From Pelobates cultripes (Eukaryota; Chordata; Amphibia; Anura; Pelobatidae), in the NCBI GenBank assembly GCA_933207985.1, contig OW240912.1:201847134-201911133 (forward strand): 64,000 nucleotides of DNA, read 5' to 3'. Position 1 is the stretch's first letter. Each line of letters starts with the position of its first letter. This document shows positions 48,240 through 61,001 of the stretch, piece after piece. The position numbers were made by a program, and so were the translations under genes. Under the pieces are notes generated by a model. It saw only the letters and a program-made list of their open reading frames with translations, did not search any database and was not told the DNA's origin.

Positions 48240-50015
48240 CTTAACATAGAATTCAAAATTAATTTGTAAGTTTAAAGGAGCACTATTGCTTTAGGAATAC
48301 AAACCTGAATTCCTGACACTCTATTGCCCCTGTCCCTTGTTAAATACAGGCTGCTCCCACTGGCTTCCTTGGTGCCATTAAGCTTTCTGCCTCCAGCAAT
48401 GTCATTGAGGAGGCTCCTGTTTGTGTGCATTCAAGCTTCCCCATAGGAAAGCAATATGTTCAGTGATTTTCAATGGGCTTCTGCATCATGTGACATTTGT
48501 AGCAAACAAATGGCTGTCAATAAGAAAAGACGGATGTTTAGATACCACTGTATAAAAGCTGTGAACGTGCATTTAAAAATAGTGGTAAGTATGGTACTCC
48601 TAAAGCTGCTAGGGAGATATGAACCATACTTGGCATAATTGCTGGGAGTGTGGACAGGAAATCCACTGAGAAGAGAAAAGAAAAAAAACGCCAACAAAAT
48701 GACCACGTGTACTGCAGTTTTGTCATATATTTCAAACTTAACCACAATAAGAAAATATTAATAAAATAGGGGCTATTGGTAACACCCAAAGCTTGTCAAG
48801 TATTTAAAGGGCACAATCAGGTCAATAAACCAGAATAAGTAGAGGTAGGAGGTGATAACCTTGCAACCTACTTTCCTATAAATATATGAATGAACCTGAG
48901 ACTACCCCCATACACCATAGCACAACTACATGACCATAAAGTGACAGCAGCAGATCCCTGTAGAGAAATATTGGAGTCCAACACTCAAAGTAGTGACGTA
49001 TTCTACTATATAAAAGACATGAGTAGTGGTACCTTTGCTGCAAGTAACCCTCCCCCCGATAGAAAGATAGAGAGTGGGCCCTACATGTATGCAAAAAAAC
49101 CAAAACAATAAACCATGGCACGCTAACAACTTATGTCTACCATAGCATGCCATACATATCTATATACAGTGAAAGAAGTGTTTTTAAAAAAAAAAAAAAA
49201 AAAGTATGCCTGATGTGTGTTTCGGTGCATGGCAGCCACACCTAAGTTGCCCTATGCATATTGGTGGTGCTTACGCTAATGTATAAAGGTAGGAGTCAGC
49301 TCCACTCTAGAAGGAATGGTCAGCAAACCGACGCGCTGACTCCACTAAGGCTCTACCTTCTAATGCGCCCAGTGTAGTGTTGCCCTTATACGTAAGAGAA
49401 GGATTGGGTATTATGTGAGTGAGGTTGTTATGGTGGTGGTGTCACAAATCAGTTACTTCACCATTCGACTGATTAACTTCTGAGTAACCTCTATATGAGG
49501 ATATATTGTGTACAAAAATGCGTTTGTGCCTAAAAAAAATAGGCAGATTCAGTTGAGGTTCATATTGGGAAGATTTACTACTCCTTTACGTGTGATATAT
49601 ATAATATGGTACAGCAATCTATGGCACATGTGCCTTGTACAGTACTCATCTGCCAGAGACAAACAGGCTGTGGCCTAATAGGAATCCCAGTGGGACTAGT
49701 GCAAATCGAGCAGTGATTGCAAGAGGTGAGGGACAATCCTCATATCCTTTCCTCCCAGCTACGGAATTGGATTGCGCTATATAAATAATATGACAAAAAT
49801 AGCAGTTATCGTGGCTCCTGCCCTTGACCTGTACCTGGCCAGCCAGTCCCCACCGGATGCCAGGGATGCCACTCACACTAGATACATACAGAGCTGCAGA
49901 AAAAGCCTCCCCCTCATACAGATAATACAAAAAGCCCATACACAAACACAGTTCCCACAAAGACAATACCACTGACAATCCACATACACACACACACAAT
50001 TCCATAAGCAGCCTC
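48240..50015. other. Intergenic, repeat fragments only
   Basis: TTAAAGGAGCACTATTGC at 48272 is a Kolobok-like end with a hairpin but no clear right end. A poly-A run lies at about 49187-49203. TGTGTTTCGGTGCATGGC at about 49216 resembles a repeat terminus. No gene features are seen in the frames at 48.5-50.1 kb. Confidence 0.4.
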
Positions 50016-50345
50016 CAGGGCCGGACTGGCCAACTGGGATACCAGGAAAATTCCCGATGGGCTGCAGCACTTGGGGCTGGGCAGGCAGCCGTAATACTCA
50101 TACCCAATACAATTTAAATTCTTTCTTCCTCAGACTCTCACATTTATAGAGGAAAGTGCTGGGGGCTGCTGTGGCCGCATTGAGGCTGCAGCAGCTGGAG
50201 GGAGTTTTCTGTGCTTCTCCTGCACTCAAGCCCCGCCTCTGCACTCTAGCTCCACCCCCAGATGCAAGCTTCTGATCCGACGGCAGGAAGAGGCCATGAA
50301 ATGGAGTCTTGAGCTCACAGGACTTCCACAACCTTCAGTGCCAGG
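50016..50345. repeat. Repeat beginning CCAGGGCCGGACTGGCC
   Basis: The first 50 bases (CAGGGCCGGACTGGCC, then AACTGGGATACC and AAATTCCCGATGGGC) match the reverse complement of 22014-22064. This identifies a dispersed family with this terminus. The right limit is not visible. Confidence 0.5.
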
Positions 50346-50379
50346 TAGGTTTCAAATACACTGCAGCTAGTGAGTGAGA

Positions 50380-50875
50380 GCGATCTTGTGGGTGAGTGTG
50401 CCAGTGAGCTTGTTTGTAGTGAGTTTAAATGTGTTTGTCAGTGAGCTTGTTAATAGTGAACATGTGTGTGTCCGTGAGCTTGTCTGTAGTGAGCATATGT
50501 ATCAGTGAGCTTGTCTGCAATGAGTATGTTTGTCAGTTAGCTTGTCTGTAGTGAGCATGTCTGTGTGTGTCAGTGAGCTTGTATGTAGTGAGCATATGTG
50601 TGTTTCAGTAAGCTTGTCTCAAGTGAGCATGTATGTTTCTCTCAGTGAGCTTGTCCGTAGTGAGCTTGTATGTGTTTGTCAGTGAGCATGTCTGTAGTAT
50701 GTGTGTGTGTGTGTGTCAGCAAGCATGTCTGTAGTATGTGTGTGTGTGTCTTCGAGCTTGTCTGTAGTAAGCTTGTATGTGTGTGGTAGTGAGCATGTCT
50801 GTGTGTGTCAGTGAGCTTGTCTGTAGTGAGCAAGTGTGTGTCAGTGGGCTCACCTGTAGTTTACTTGTGTGTGAG
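50380..50875. repeat. Minisatellite, about 35-bp degenerate unit
   Basis: Units of the type GTGTCAGTGAGCTTGTCTG + TAGTGAGCATGT repeat about 13 times with length variation and embedded GTGTGT runs. Confidence 0.88.
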
Positions 50876-51266
50876 TTTGTCAGAGCCACCCAATCGTTTT
50901 GGTAGACAGCCACTAGAGGTGGAGTTAACCCTGCAATGTAATTCATTGCAGTTAATCAAAAACTGGAATAGTTACAATTGCAGGGTTAAGGGGCCTGGGA
51001 CACTGCACCCAGACGATTCCAATGAGCTGAAGTGGACTGGGTGCTTATCAATGTCATCATATTTCCCTCTTATCCTTGAAATCCAGTGCTACTCGTGAAA
51101 TATATCACTGGCATTGCATTGTATGTTCTTTTTCCTTTTTTTAAGTGGTCTCGTATTATGGTGGAGTCAGTAGAGGATTTGTTACTCATACCACTACTTT
51201 AGTTTAAGCAATAACACTCTATCATTATTTGTACATGTAACAATATTTCCAAAAAGCTATATTACT

Positions 51267-51728
51267 TTAAAAGATCACTATAGTGTCAGGAAAACAAACT
51301 AGTTTTCCTGACACTATATAACTCTTAGGCCCCCACACCCTTGGCGCTGAAGGGGTTAAAACCCCTTCAGTTACTTTAATCCAGCACTGGGCTCCCTCAA
51401 AGCTGGTGACCTCTCCTCCCCCGCCGACGTCAGCTCCTCAGGGGAGCGGAATGCACATGCACGACAAGCGCCGTGTGCGCATACAAACAGTCCATAGTAA
51501 AGCATTTCTCAATGCTTTCCTATGGACGTTCTGCACACTGAATGCGATTTTCGCATCCAGCGTCGCAGAAGCGTCTCTAGCGGCTGTCAGGAAGACAGCC
51601 ACTAGAGGCTGGTTTAACCCTCTCTGAAACTGCTATGTTTACATCTGAAGGGTTAAAACCTGGGGGACCTGGCACCCAGACCACTTAATTGAGCTGAAAT
51701 GGTCTGGGTGACTATAGTGTCCCTTTAA
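51267..51728. mobile_element. Kolobok/T2-type MITE, full length
   Basis: There is TTAA at both ends. The left terminus TTAAAAGATCACTATAGTG is followed by a perfect subterminal hairpin (AGTGTCAGGAAAAC / GTTTTCCTGACACT); the right end is GGTGACTATAGTGTCCCTTTAA. The interior is GC-rich (51400-51480). Confidence 0.85.
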
Positions 51729-51926
51729 ATCTCCAACTCTGCTATAGTCGCAGGTTAGATATTTTACCAAGAATTTTCCCATTTGTTATTCAATTTGCTA
51801 CAATTCTAGCTTAGTGAATAATTCTCAGTTTATTCCCTCAAGTGAATTTAAACTGCAAGGTAAAATAGCCAAACTGGAAACATTGTCTATCAAATCATCT
51901 CTGCTTTCAGTTTGGCTACTTTGGCC

Positions 51927-52429
51927 TTAAAGGAACACTTTAGTGTTAGGAATAAAAAGATGTAGTCCTAAAACTAACGTGTTCCTCTGACCCCGTGCCC
52001 CTCTCCTCCACCCTTTATTCACTTCCCAATTCCAGCGTCATGGTCTGCTTCGTCCAAAGTCAACCGATGGGGGGGACATAGTGCACATGCATGGCGGGCA
52101 CTGTGCATGCATCAGGCCTACCCTCATAGAGAAAGCATTGACTCATTGCTTTTTTTATGGCGTTTTCTCTGATGCTGGACATCCTGTGCAGAGCGTGAGG
52201 ACGTCCAGTGTCGTTTCACGAGAGTTAAAGCCTGTGAAACTCCAGAAAGCCTTCTAGTGGTTGTTTGGTAGACAGCCACTCCACACAGTCTTTGTACTGC
52301 AATGTAATAGCTGTTTCTCTGAAAATGCAACGTTTTTCATTCTCAGGGCTAATGGGACAGGGACAGGGACAGTGCACCGAGACCACTTCAATGAGTTAAT
52401 GTGGTCTGGGTGCTTATAGTATCCATTAA
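51927..52429. mobile_element. Kolobok/T2-type MITE
   Basis: It starts TTAAAGGAACACTTTAGTG at 51927 and ends GGTGCTTATAGTATCCATTAA at 52429. Its interior shares AGACAGCCACT and GTGGTCTGGGTG with other copies. Confidence 0.78.
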
Positions 52430-52589
52430 ATTTTTAAATCCACTTAGAATTCTGACTTTAGTAAATAAATCTGGTTGAATTCCCAGCATGTACTTTAGCA
52501 CATTACCCTGCTTGTCTTTCCGGACAAACACTGACGAGCTAACAGCCGAGTAATGCAGCCTGCACACTCATAGACCGCACGCAGTACAC

Positions 52590-52771
52590 ACGACCATGTC
52601 CCTTTAAGCCGGTGGAACGCATGTGCAGCTTCTGTGACACGCATCCCCCGGAAGTGCTTCACGCACATTCGCTCCGCGCCTTCCTGAGATTGACACTCAG
52701 AGGCTTCCGTCCGTCAGACATATTGTCCCAGAGGAGCCGGGAGAGGCCCTGATAGACCGGGGACAGCATGG
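52590..52771 (+). CDS. Promoter and first coding exon of the next gene, probably kpna6
   Basis: A CpG-rich stretch contains an ETS-type site CCGGAAGTG (52648-52656) and ends in an exon whose only coding bases are ATGG (52768-52771), followed by a strong donor GTGAGAG. In human the gene downstream of TMEM39B on the same strand is KPNA6 (importin alpha-7), whose protein begins M-E-T-M-A, so ATGG plus an exon starting AG would fit. Importin alpha carries nuclear-localisation-signal cargo with importin beta. No further exon is visible before base 64000. The identity rests on synteny and splice phase only. Confidence 0.45.
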
Positions 52772-54598
52772 GTGAGAGCCGAGGGCGATTACAGCGAAAG
52801 TGGGGGAGGGGGTCCTGTATCTCATAGCTCGTTATTAATCGTTAGACGCCGCACCGTGTAAAGTGCAGGGTGACTCAGAGAGAGAGAGGGGGGTACCCGG
52901 GCTGCAGTAACCCCACCTGCCCACCCAATGGGCGAGGGGCTCTGCTGGCCGCCGGTCTCCTGTCATGTCGGTAACAGACCGCGAGCTGGTCTGACCGGGC
53001 GACCTCCGCCTCTTACCGGTCACTAGACAGACACCGTGTGCTGCCAGCCGAGGGAGTGACTGGCTATTACTGTAATCACAGACACACACACACACACACA
53101 CACAGACACACAGACAGGGGCTCTATTCACTAAATGCAGGAAAACTGCTAAACCTGACCCGGGACAAGGAACTTTCAGACTTTTCCCAAATGCACTATTT
53201 AGGCCGAAACTTTGCAGTTCTATCTTCAGTTCTCTAATATTCGGGGTTTAGTGAATAATACACCTCCCTTCCTTCCTTACACACATATATACAAACTAAC
53301 TGAATATATGACTCTCTAAGCACACATACAAGCTCTCACTCAGTCTATACCATCGTATTATACAGGATTATTTAGCAAGGATCGCTTGAAAATATTTCAC
53401 TTGCCCTGGTTTGAATAATTCCCCTCTAGCTCTTTTAATATGAAAGTAAAATATTGATATAGTAACTGAACTCTGCAAGATATTTGTATACATGTTAAAA
53501 ATTATGAACAGGCTTTGTTGATATGTACTTAATTTGTCAAATGTATTGTGTCAGGATTATTTGTCTGGTTTCATCTATGGTACAACTATGCAGAATATGT
53601 TGCCATTATATAAATGACTTGTATATTGGCACCAAAACAGCTGAATTAAGCAGTTTGGATGTATAGATCATGCCCCACATTCTCAATGCTCAATTCTCTG
53701 TCTTTTACAAGCCTGCATAGAAAAACAGTTAAAGGGACTCTATAGACACCCAGACTACTGTATCTCATTGAAGTGGATAGGGTGCAATGCCCCTGTCACC
53801 TGCAACGTTAATTATTGCAGTGTCTGAGAGTACAAGACACACTTACCATCTTCTTGCCCCCCTTACTTTGGTTATTAGAGACTTCACTTCATCCAGTGGA
53901 TAACAGTAGAAAACGGGGTCCATGAAGGACCCAGCAGAATGCAATCCTTTATGTTGTCTTGCACATGTGAGGCATCTATTGCGCATTGTGCAAGACGATG
54001 CCTATTCCTGTCTGTTGCCACAACTGACTGAAGTGGTGGTGAAAACTTTTATATGAGGCAAATTAATCCCTAATTTATCTTATGTGCATATATCTTTATA
54101 GAGTTGAAATTTCACAGGAATTACAATACTGTCAAAAAGAAATGCTTTTCATAAAGATTCTGTCTTTATAAAAATCTCAAAAGTGACATTCTTTAACCTG
54201 CATTTCATTGATTTGGAAGCTTCTGATGCCAAATCTATAGCTGAGAAATTCATACATACAAGTCATTAAAAGATTTTATAGAGTTAGAGTTATAGTAATC
54301 TTTATTTTACTTTAAGTGTCAGTGAAAGATAACTATTCCCTATTAATATATACATTATCTAAAAAGATTCTAGGCATAATATGTATAGTCTAGAGCAGAT
54401 GTAAAGCGCAACTAACAGTCAATAAGATCTTCAGTAAAGTATGTTTTGAACTGAGAGACCTTGTCTCTGTGCGTGGGATGAAAGGAAGAATCCAGTTTAG
54501 TTGAACTTTGGACCACTAAGATTCTAGAGTTTAATCTCTGCTATTACATGAGTCTGAAATTGTGTTAAATGCAGTAAAAGATTACTCTTAAATCTTTG
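52772..54598. other. 5' intron of the second gene, microsatellite and MITE fragment
   Basis: A (CA)n tract lies at 53079-53104. TTAAAGGGACTCTATAGAC at 53729 marks a partial Kolobok-type MITE (continuing ACCCAGACTACTGTATCTCATTG). The CpG-rich zone extends to about 53050. No second exon is recognised. Confidence 0.45.
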
Positions 54599-55014
54599 TT
54601 AAAGTAACACTAGTCACCAGAACAACTACAGCGTAATATAGTTGTTCTATTGTGCATAGTATGCCCCTGCAGGCTGTTTAATGTAAGCACTGCCTTTTCA
54701 GAGAAAAGGCAATGTTAACATTACAGCCTAGGAACACTTCAAGTGACAGTCACTAAGACACCACTGTCCGTTAGTTTTCCATGCATTGCATGGAGACACT
54801 TAATGTACCTTATAGAGATGTATTTATTCAGTGCATCTCTATGAGGAGTTCCTGATTGGCGCGGAGTAGGGATCGACCGATATTGAATTTTTTTAGAGCC
54901 GATACCGATAATCTGTGAACTTTCAGGCCGATAACTTGCCGATATTCTGTACATTTACCATTTTGAAAAAATAAACAATTTCTAAAGGTAAATGCACAAA
55001 ATATACATGCCACA

Positions 55015-56097
55015 TGTAGTGGATGCAGTGTGTTTAGACAGGGAGCTGTGTTTGTTTGTGTAGTGGATGCAGTGTTTATTTGTGTAGTATGTATATAATG
55101 AATGCGGGGTGTGTTTGTGTAGTGTGTATAGTGAATGCAGTGAGTGTGTGTGTATAGTGAATGCAGTGAGTGTGTGTATAGTGAATGCAGTGAGTGTGTG
55201 TATAGTGAATGCAGTGAGTGTGTGTGTATAGTGAATGCAGTGAGTGTGTGTGTATAGTGAATGCAGTGAGTGTGTGTGTATAGTGAATGCAGTGAGTGTG
55301 TGTGTGTCTAGTGAATGCAGTGCGTGTGTGTGTCTAGTGAATGCAGTGAGTGTTTGTGTAGTGTGTGTGTCTAGTGAATGCAGTGAGTGTTTGTGTAGTG
55401 TGTGTGTCTAGTGAATGCAGTGAGTGTTTGTGTAGTGTGTGTGTCTAGTAGAATGCAGTGAGTGTGTGTGTGTATAGTGAATGCAGTGAGTGTGTGTGTA
55501 TAGTGAATGCAGTGAGTGTGTGTGTATAGTGAATGCAGTGAGTGTGTGTGTGTCTAGTGAATGCAGTGCGTGTGTGTGTCTAGTGAATGCAGTGAGTGTT
55601 TGTGTAGTGTGTGTGTCTAGTGAATACAGTGAGTGTTTGTGTAGTGTGTGTGTCTAGTGATGCAGTGAGTGTTTGTGTAGTGTGTGTGTGTCTAGTGAAT
55701 GCAGTGAGTGTGTGTGTGTCCTGAGTAGATACAGTGAGTGTTTGTGTAGTGTGTGTGTCTAGTGAATGCAGTGAGTGTTTGTGTAGTGTGTGTGTATAGT
55801 GAATGCAGTGAGTGTGTGTGTGTATAGTGAATGCAGTGAGTGTGTGTGTATAGTGAATGCAGTGAGTGTGTGTGTGTATAGTGAATGCAGTGAGTGTGTG
55901 TGTGTCTAGTGAATGCAGTGAGTGTGTGTGTGTCTAGTGAATGCAGTGAGTGTTTGTGTAGTGTGTGTGTCTAGTGAATGCAGTGAGTGTTTGTGTAGTG
56001 TGTGTGTCTAGTGAATGCAGTGAGTGTTTGCGTAGTGTGTGTATAGTAAATGCAGTGAGTGTTTGTGTAGTGTGCGTAAAGTGAATGCAGAGCGTGT
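55015..56097. repeat. Tandem array, TAGTGAATGCAGTGAGTG units
   Basis: More than 30 units have the core TAGTGAATGCAGTGAGTGTG and a variable TG-rich spacer; they alternate between a short form (about 24-26 bp) and a longer form containing TTTGTGTAGTGTG (about 36 bp). The array lies wholly within the hAT element. Confidence 0.93.
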
Positions 56098-56147
56098 TTC
56101 TGAAGGGATGTAATTTGTGTAAAATGGGGGAGGGCAGGGGGGCAATT

Positions 56148-56152
<5 letters not shown>

Positions 56153-56204
<52 letters not shown>
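56153..56204. repeat. (TA)n microsatellite
   Basis: About 25 TA units lie inside the nested hAT element. Confidence 0.95.
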
Positions 56205-56206
<2 letters not shown>

Positions 56207-56823
56207 TGTCCCCCCTCACTGCTTGTTACCTGGCCAGGGAGGGGGGCTATACCATTCCCTGGTGGTCCAGTGGCATGTACTGTGCAGTGGGAGCCCGCAG
56301 CACACTCTTACTTACCTTCCCAGCAGCTCCCTTCAACTCCCTTTGTAAATCTCGCTGTCTGCGTGCCGCGAGGAGTGTTGCATTGGTAACCCGTGGCAAC
56401 GCTCTGACGGCCGCGGGACTCGTAAGATTTACACAGGGAGTTGAAGGTAAGTAAGCGCTTGCTGCAGGACCGCTGGGCTTGTAATGGGCCCGGTGGTCCA
56501 GTTATGTATTATCGGCAATATCGGAATCTTTATATATTGTCAAATACCGAATATCGGCTGATAATATCGGCTGATAATATCGGCTGATAATATCGACAAA
56601 ACAGATAATCGGTCAATCCCTAGCGCGGAGCAACATATAGCCTCCAATGTTCAAAATTGATTCTCAGCCAAGGAGGCGGGGCCAGCCGCCACAAGACCGG
56701 TGTGGCGTGGCAAAAAAACTAAAATACCTTTGGGACAGACGAACCTGACAACTAAGAGGTGTTTTCACACCTATAGTTTCAGGAATATGTGCTTGTATTT
56801 CTGACCCTACAGTGTTCTTTTAA

Positions 56824-59800
56824 AAGACCACTAAAGGTACCCAGGCCACTTCATTTTGATGAAATGGTCTGTGTTCCGTGGCTCTGTTGTTTTAACCCTC
56901 CAATGTAAAACATTGCAGGTTTATAGAGCGTTTTACAGACAGTCACTAAAGGCACTTGCGCATTGAGAATCAAGTCAAACTCCGTTCTCCATCAAATGCT
57001 GTTTATACAGCAGCATATGATTGGTGCAGTGTGGAGCTTTGCCTTCCATTGTTTCCCTAAGGAGGCAGAGATTGTCAAGATCTAAAAGGTAAGTAAGTTT
57101 TGCTTTTCATAGCCTCACAGGAACAGAAAAGCTAAATAGGTAGATTTAAACTTTAGCATGTATTCCTAATGCTATGTAGTCTAATGAAAAGAAAACACTT
57201 CTTTATGTAGAATTTATGGTCAGTGAAAAGCAAGTGCCTATATAGTTATAATACATTAAATATGAGCCATGCATGTCATATATTTTTTTTTGATTGTAGG
57301 CATTCACAATATTATTATGCTAATTATAAGCTAGATGATTTTTCTCATCCCTTATTTCATCAACTCTTTAAAGCGGACCTGTCTTCTGTATGATTATCAC
57401 GCATTAAAAAATGTTTAATAAAAATGTATGCGTTGTGAATTTTTTTTTCTGTCTGTGTTCCATTTTAATACTATACTTAGAAGCTACTCTATCTTAAGTA
57501 TAGTTATTGTAATGGTTAAGAGGCAGCCATTATTCATATACCATTGATGATAACAGCCTCTTCTAATACAGTATGCATACCAAAGAAAATGCAAGTGTGG
57601 CATGAGGGATCTTAAACTAAAGTAGTCTCATCAAAAGACAGTTAAGGGTTACAGGGGTAATATGGCAAAGTTGAACAGTCTTACCTCTCATGATCCTATT
57701 AAATGTACCATCTTATATAAATGTATTAAAATTGAAAATCTTAAACTGCGCTGTCATTATCTATGTGCATTTTGGCTAAAAATGCAGAAAATAGGTCCGC
57801 TTTAAACAGAAACAGATCTGTAGCTTGGGCTACAAAGTCTATTTACCACTCTATGTACAATTGCTAAACACGCGCAGCTTTGTGATGGAAGTAAACCGTG
57901 TGATGCTCATTCAGGTTTTGGCACTCGTAGCATTATTTCTCACAATTGCTGGAATTGCAATTCCATTAGAAAAGAAAGTATTACAGTTTAGCCCACATTT
58001 ACAGGTTATACTCTACTTGTTTTGCAGCTTTTACAGTACAACCTTGGATTGTGAACATCCTTTAGTCATGCAGAGAGAAGATTCTTCTTGTTTAGGTAGT
58101 GAGGTAATCAAACCAGATGTGGATACCTAGGAACCCATCACGATCAGTAACCGTTTTGTATGCCGAATGAAGGAGACAAAATATACAAAATATAGGTGTA
58201 GGGTACCAAAGTTAGTGTGCACCAATTCCTTTTATTGAATGAGTCATGGGATTAAATGTGGATTAGCATATGATTGCAATATGTTCTATTCCTAGGGAAT
58301 TTGCTTCACATATGCATTTTGAGTATTGGATCTTTGTTTGAGACATTTCATACCCACTACTAGAAATACATAATAATAATAACAAAGTATTTAACAAGGA
58401 AAGGTACATTCAGATTACTCTGGTTTTCAAGTACGTCCTGGGGATGTTACTTTTGCCCAACATCCAGGGGTTTCAGTTGTGTGATATTTTGTAATGACCT
58501 GCAGTGAGACCTTCCCTCTCTTATTTCCTTCATTGTCTCCTTTTCATCCCTGCCTTCCCTTCTATTCTTTTTCTTCCCTTCCTTTTCTTCCTTTCCTTAG
58601 TTCCTCTCCCCATTAACTGCTGGTTCATTAGTTTATGTATGTGTGAAATTAGTGTGGTAGTTTCCAGTATCCGTAAGTAATTGGGAGAAATATAGACACA
58701 GTTATGGAGAAGGCTTTTTGGAGTTAATCTATAAGACGTAATTCTAGTTGTATTTAAGAAATGTATCCACATCACTATATCTCCTGCTTATTTCAGATAC
58801 TTGCACTAAGTTGGAACATACAATTTATCATGCTTTTAAATATTGTGAGTAAACTCATGGGGTATGCTAGCCTAGAGTTCATTCAACAAGAAGAGGTATG
58901 AAAATTATTTTCTTATCTAACATATATAGTTTCCTAATAGAGGAAATCCTACAAACATGACATTAACAAACCCTGTAGAAAAGTTCACCTACATAGAAAT
59001 ATTTATGCACTTACCATTTTTTGAGTATTATTGGCTACACTGGAGCTACTGTTAATCATTTATTTTTACCATGTACAGAGAAAAAAAATTATCTTGCAAT
59101 AACTGGAATAGAAAGGGATCTCATTATCAGGAATTCATTTACTCCCTTTAGTGTATACTCATTCAGATGTACTTTTCTCACTCTTACTGTTTCTATAGTT
59201 TGTAGTTGATCATATAACATAGTCAGCAGGAATTGTGAAATCATTACATGTACCAGTAATGCAACTTGTGATGCTATCTGTGCCAGTGGTTATGCATATT
59301 TGTTATCAATTATATGAATCAGGGTGGATAAAAATAAATGATTTATAAAAAAATAAATGCTTTTGGATCAAAAATCTATATAAAGATTGTATTCAATTTA
59401 AGATCCATAATAGTGCACAGGTTATTATGTTGGAAATATGGATTAGTCAAGGGGTTTGGAAAAAGTCTACTCGTCCAATGAAAACACTCTTTAGGCCCCT
59501 GGCCCTCCATAAGCAATTTAAAAGCTGAGTTTAGTAGGCAGCAATGTAAACTCTCTGAAAAGGCAGTGTTTATATAGTGGCTATATAAACCAAAACAGCT
59601 ACACTAGCATTGGGCATTGATAGGGTTAGTCACTAAATTCCACATTTCTGCAAATTATTTATATCCACATTTATCCAAATACATAAACTGACTGAAACAA
59701 TAACAACATTTCTTTTTTGTTTGTTAAAATTCAAAGTTTAGTGAATAACCTTGAGTTTCTCGCTATCTGCCACCTATACTGTGCGTGGTGTGTGCTAACT

Positions 59801-59937
59801 GGATCTAATGTGTGTTATGTCTGTGCAAGCTGTGAGTTGTGTGTTGGCTGCTTGTAATGTTCAGGTGCGTAATGTTTGCTGGCTTTGTAATATGCTTGGT
59901 GTATGTTTGCTGGCATTGGTCCTTTAGGTTTAACTAG
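56824..59937. other. Intronic or intergenic; MITE fragment, otherwise nothing recognised
   Basis: 56820-57100 resembles the interior of Kolobok MITEs (ACCCAGGCCACTTC, GAAATGGTCTG, TAACCCTCCAATG). Another partial copy lies near 59490-59620. The frame at 57825-58130 has a hydrophobic stretch but no family resemblance and no splice context. Nothing matching importin alpha is seen. Confidence 0.4.
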
Positions 59938-60399
59938 TAGATTTTTTTTTAAATTCTTCTTTTTGCAAATTTTACTTGAAATACGTCACAGACAAGTACG
60001 CAGTTCAAGGTTAGTCATGTACATTGATTACCAGAAGAGAGAGATATGAACTGTTGAATATACATCACACACATATAACAGATTTTAAAAGACTGAGCAG
60101 TTTGAGCAGGACTCCAGGTCTTTTTAGGTTACATAACCATAGAGAGGACTAGAGGAATATTTCTATATGTGGATTATCATAACAGAGAACGGGTCTAGAT
60201 TGTTTGGGTTAGTCATATCGGGTTGTCTAACCAACGTAACCATTTTTTAATCAAATTTTTAAATGGCTATCATATTGGTATTTAAGCTGTTAGCAGTAGA
60301 GTCCAGGATGGGATTTTTTTCTGTAACCAATATCTTGAGGTTTCTATCTACTCTATTATATGGCCATCATAAGTTGATTTATTGGATACCTTTTTTGAG

Positions 60400-61000
60400 T
60401 TGAGAATTTTCTTATATTAAAATGAAAAAGAGCAACCAAAAGTTATATTCCAAATGTTCTCCCACTAAGTCTGATATAACTCTAAATGCCTGATTCCATA
60501 TAGGTCTTAAAAGCTTACATCCCCACCAGATATGTTTAGAGCTACCTTCTACACAATTACGTCCAGCATAGTTTGGTATTATCAGGGTTCATTTTATTTC
60601 GGATTTTTGGTACCCTATGCCATTGATGAAACATTTTGTAATGAAGCTCTATAATATTTAAACAGTGCAACGATTTTTAAAACTTCTTGAATTGATCTAT
60701 ACCACTGCTCCAGCTCGATGGGGGACCCACTTTCTTGTTTCCCGTTTTTCCAGGCTTTTGGTTTAGACTCTATTTCTTCCTCTCTGTGTTTCATACCAAC
60801 TAGATATCAGTTTACGTTTTGTATTATTTTGAATAGATCATTTAATTTTTTTATTTATCCTAGTATCTTCATGGAGGAGATGATTAGCCAAATATTTTTT
60901 TTATTCTTCGATATGAGAATATCTCTCTTGATTTAAGGCCAAGACCTAACTGAAGATGTGAAAAGGGTTTTATTTTATTCGACTTTAGTAGATCTTTTAT
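60400..61000 (-). pseudogene. L1-like ORF2 C-terminal zinc-knuckle region, decayed
   Basis: Reading across frames gives a CWxxC-like start near 60570, followed by a KHIWWGC-like block in the TYLVG region (around 60530) and FNIRKFSTQKRYP further on. This resembles the C-terminal Cys-rich segment of L1-type ORF2. Stops interrupt it. Confidence 0.5.
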
Positions 61001-61001
61001 T

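Larger units (their letters stand above)
54867..56622. mobile_element. hAT-type non-autonomous element, nested
   Basis: Its termini TAGGGATCGACCGATA and, reverse-complemented, TAGGGATTGACCGATT are inverted repeats. The flanking 8 bp GCGCGGAG is perfectly duplicated (54859-54866 and 56623-56630), which is diagnostic of hAT transposition. The interior holds a 1-kb tandem array, a long TA tract and several GATAATATCGGCT repeats near the right end. No transposase frame is present. Confidence 0.9.
54599..56823. mobile_element. Kolobok/T2-type MITE split by a hAT insertion
   Basis: The left end TTAAAGTAACACTAGTCACC is at 54599. The right end is GTGTTCTTTTAA at 56823, preceded by the family hairpin (TTTCAGGAATATG / TATTTCTGACCC). 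The 1,756-bp element at 54867-56622 sits inside, so the MITE proper is about 470 bp. Confidence 0.8.

Noticed and set aside
55015..56097. Regular repeats as a CRISPR array
   Set aside because: The genome is vertebrate, the units are contiguous without unique spacers, and they lie inside a transposon.
57825..58130. 101-codon frame with a hydrophobic stretch as a small membrane protein
   Set aside because: A single hydrophobic run in AT-rich intronic DNA is common by chance, and I see no promoter, splice sites or family match.
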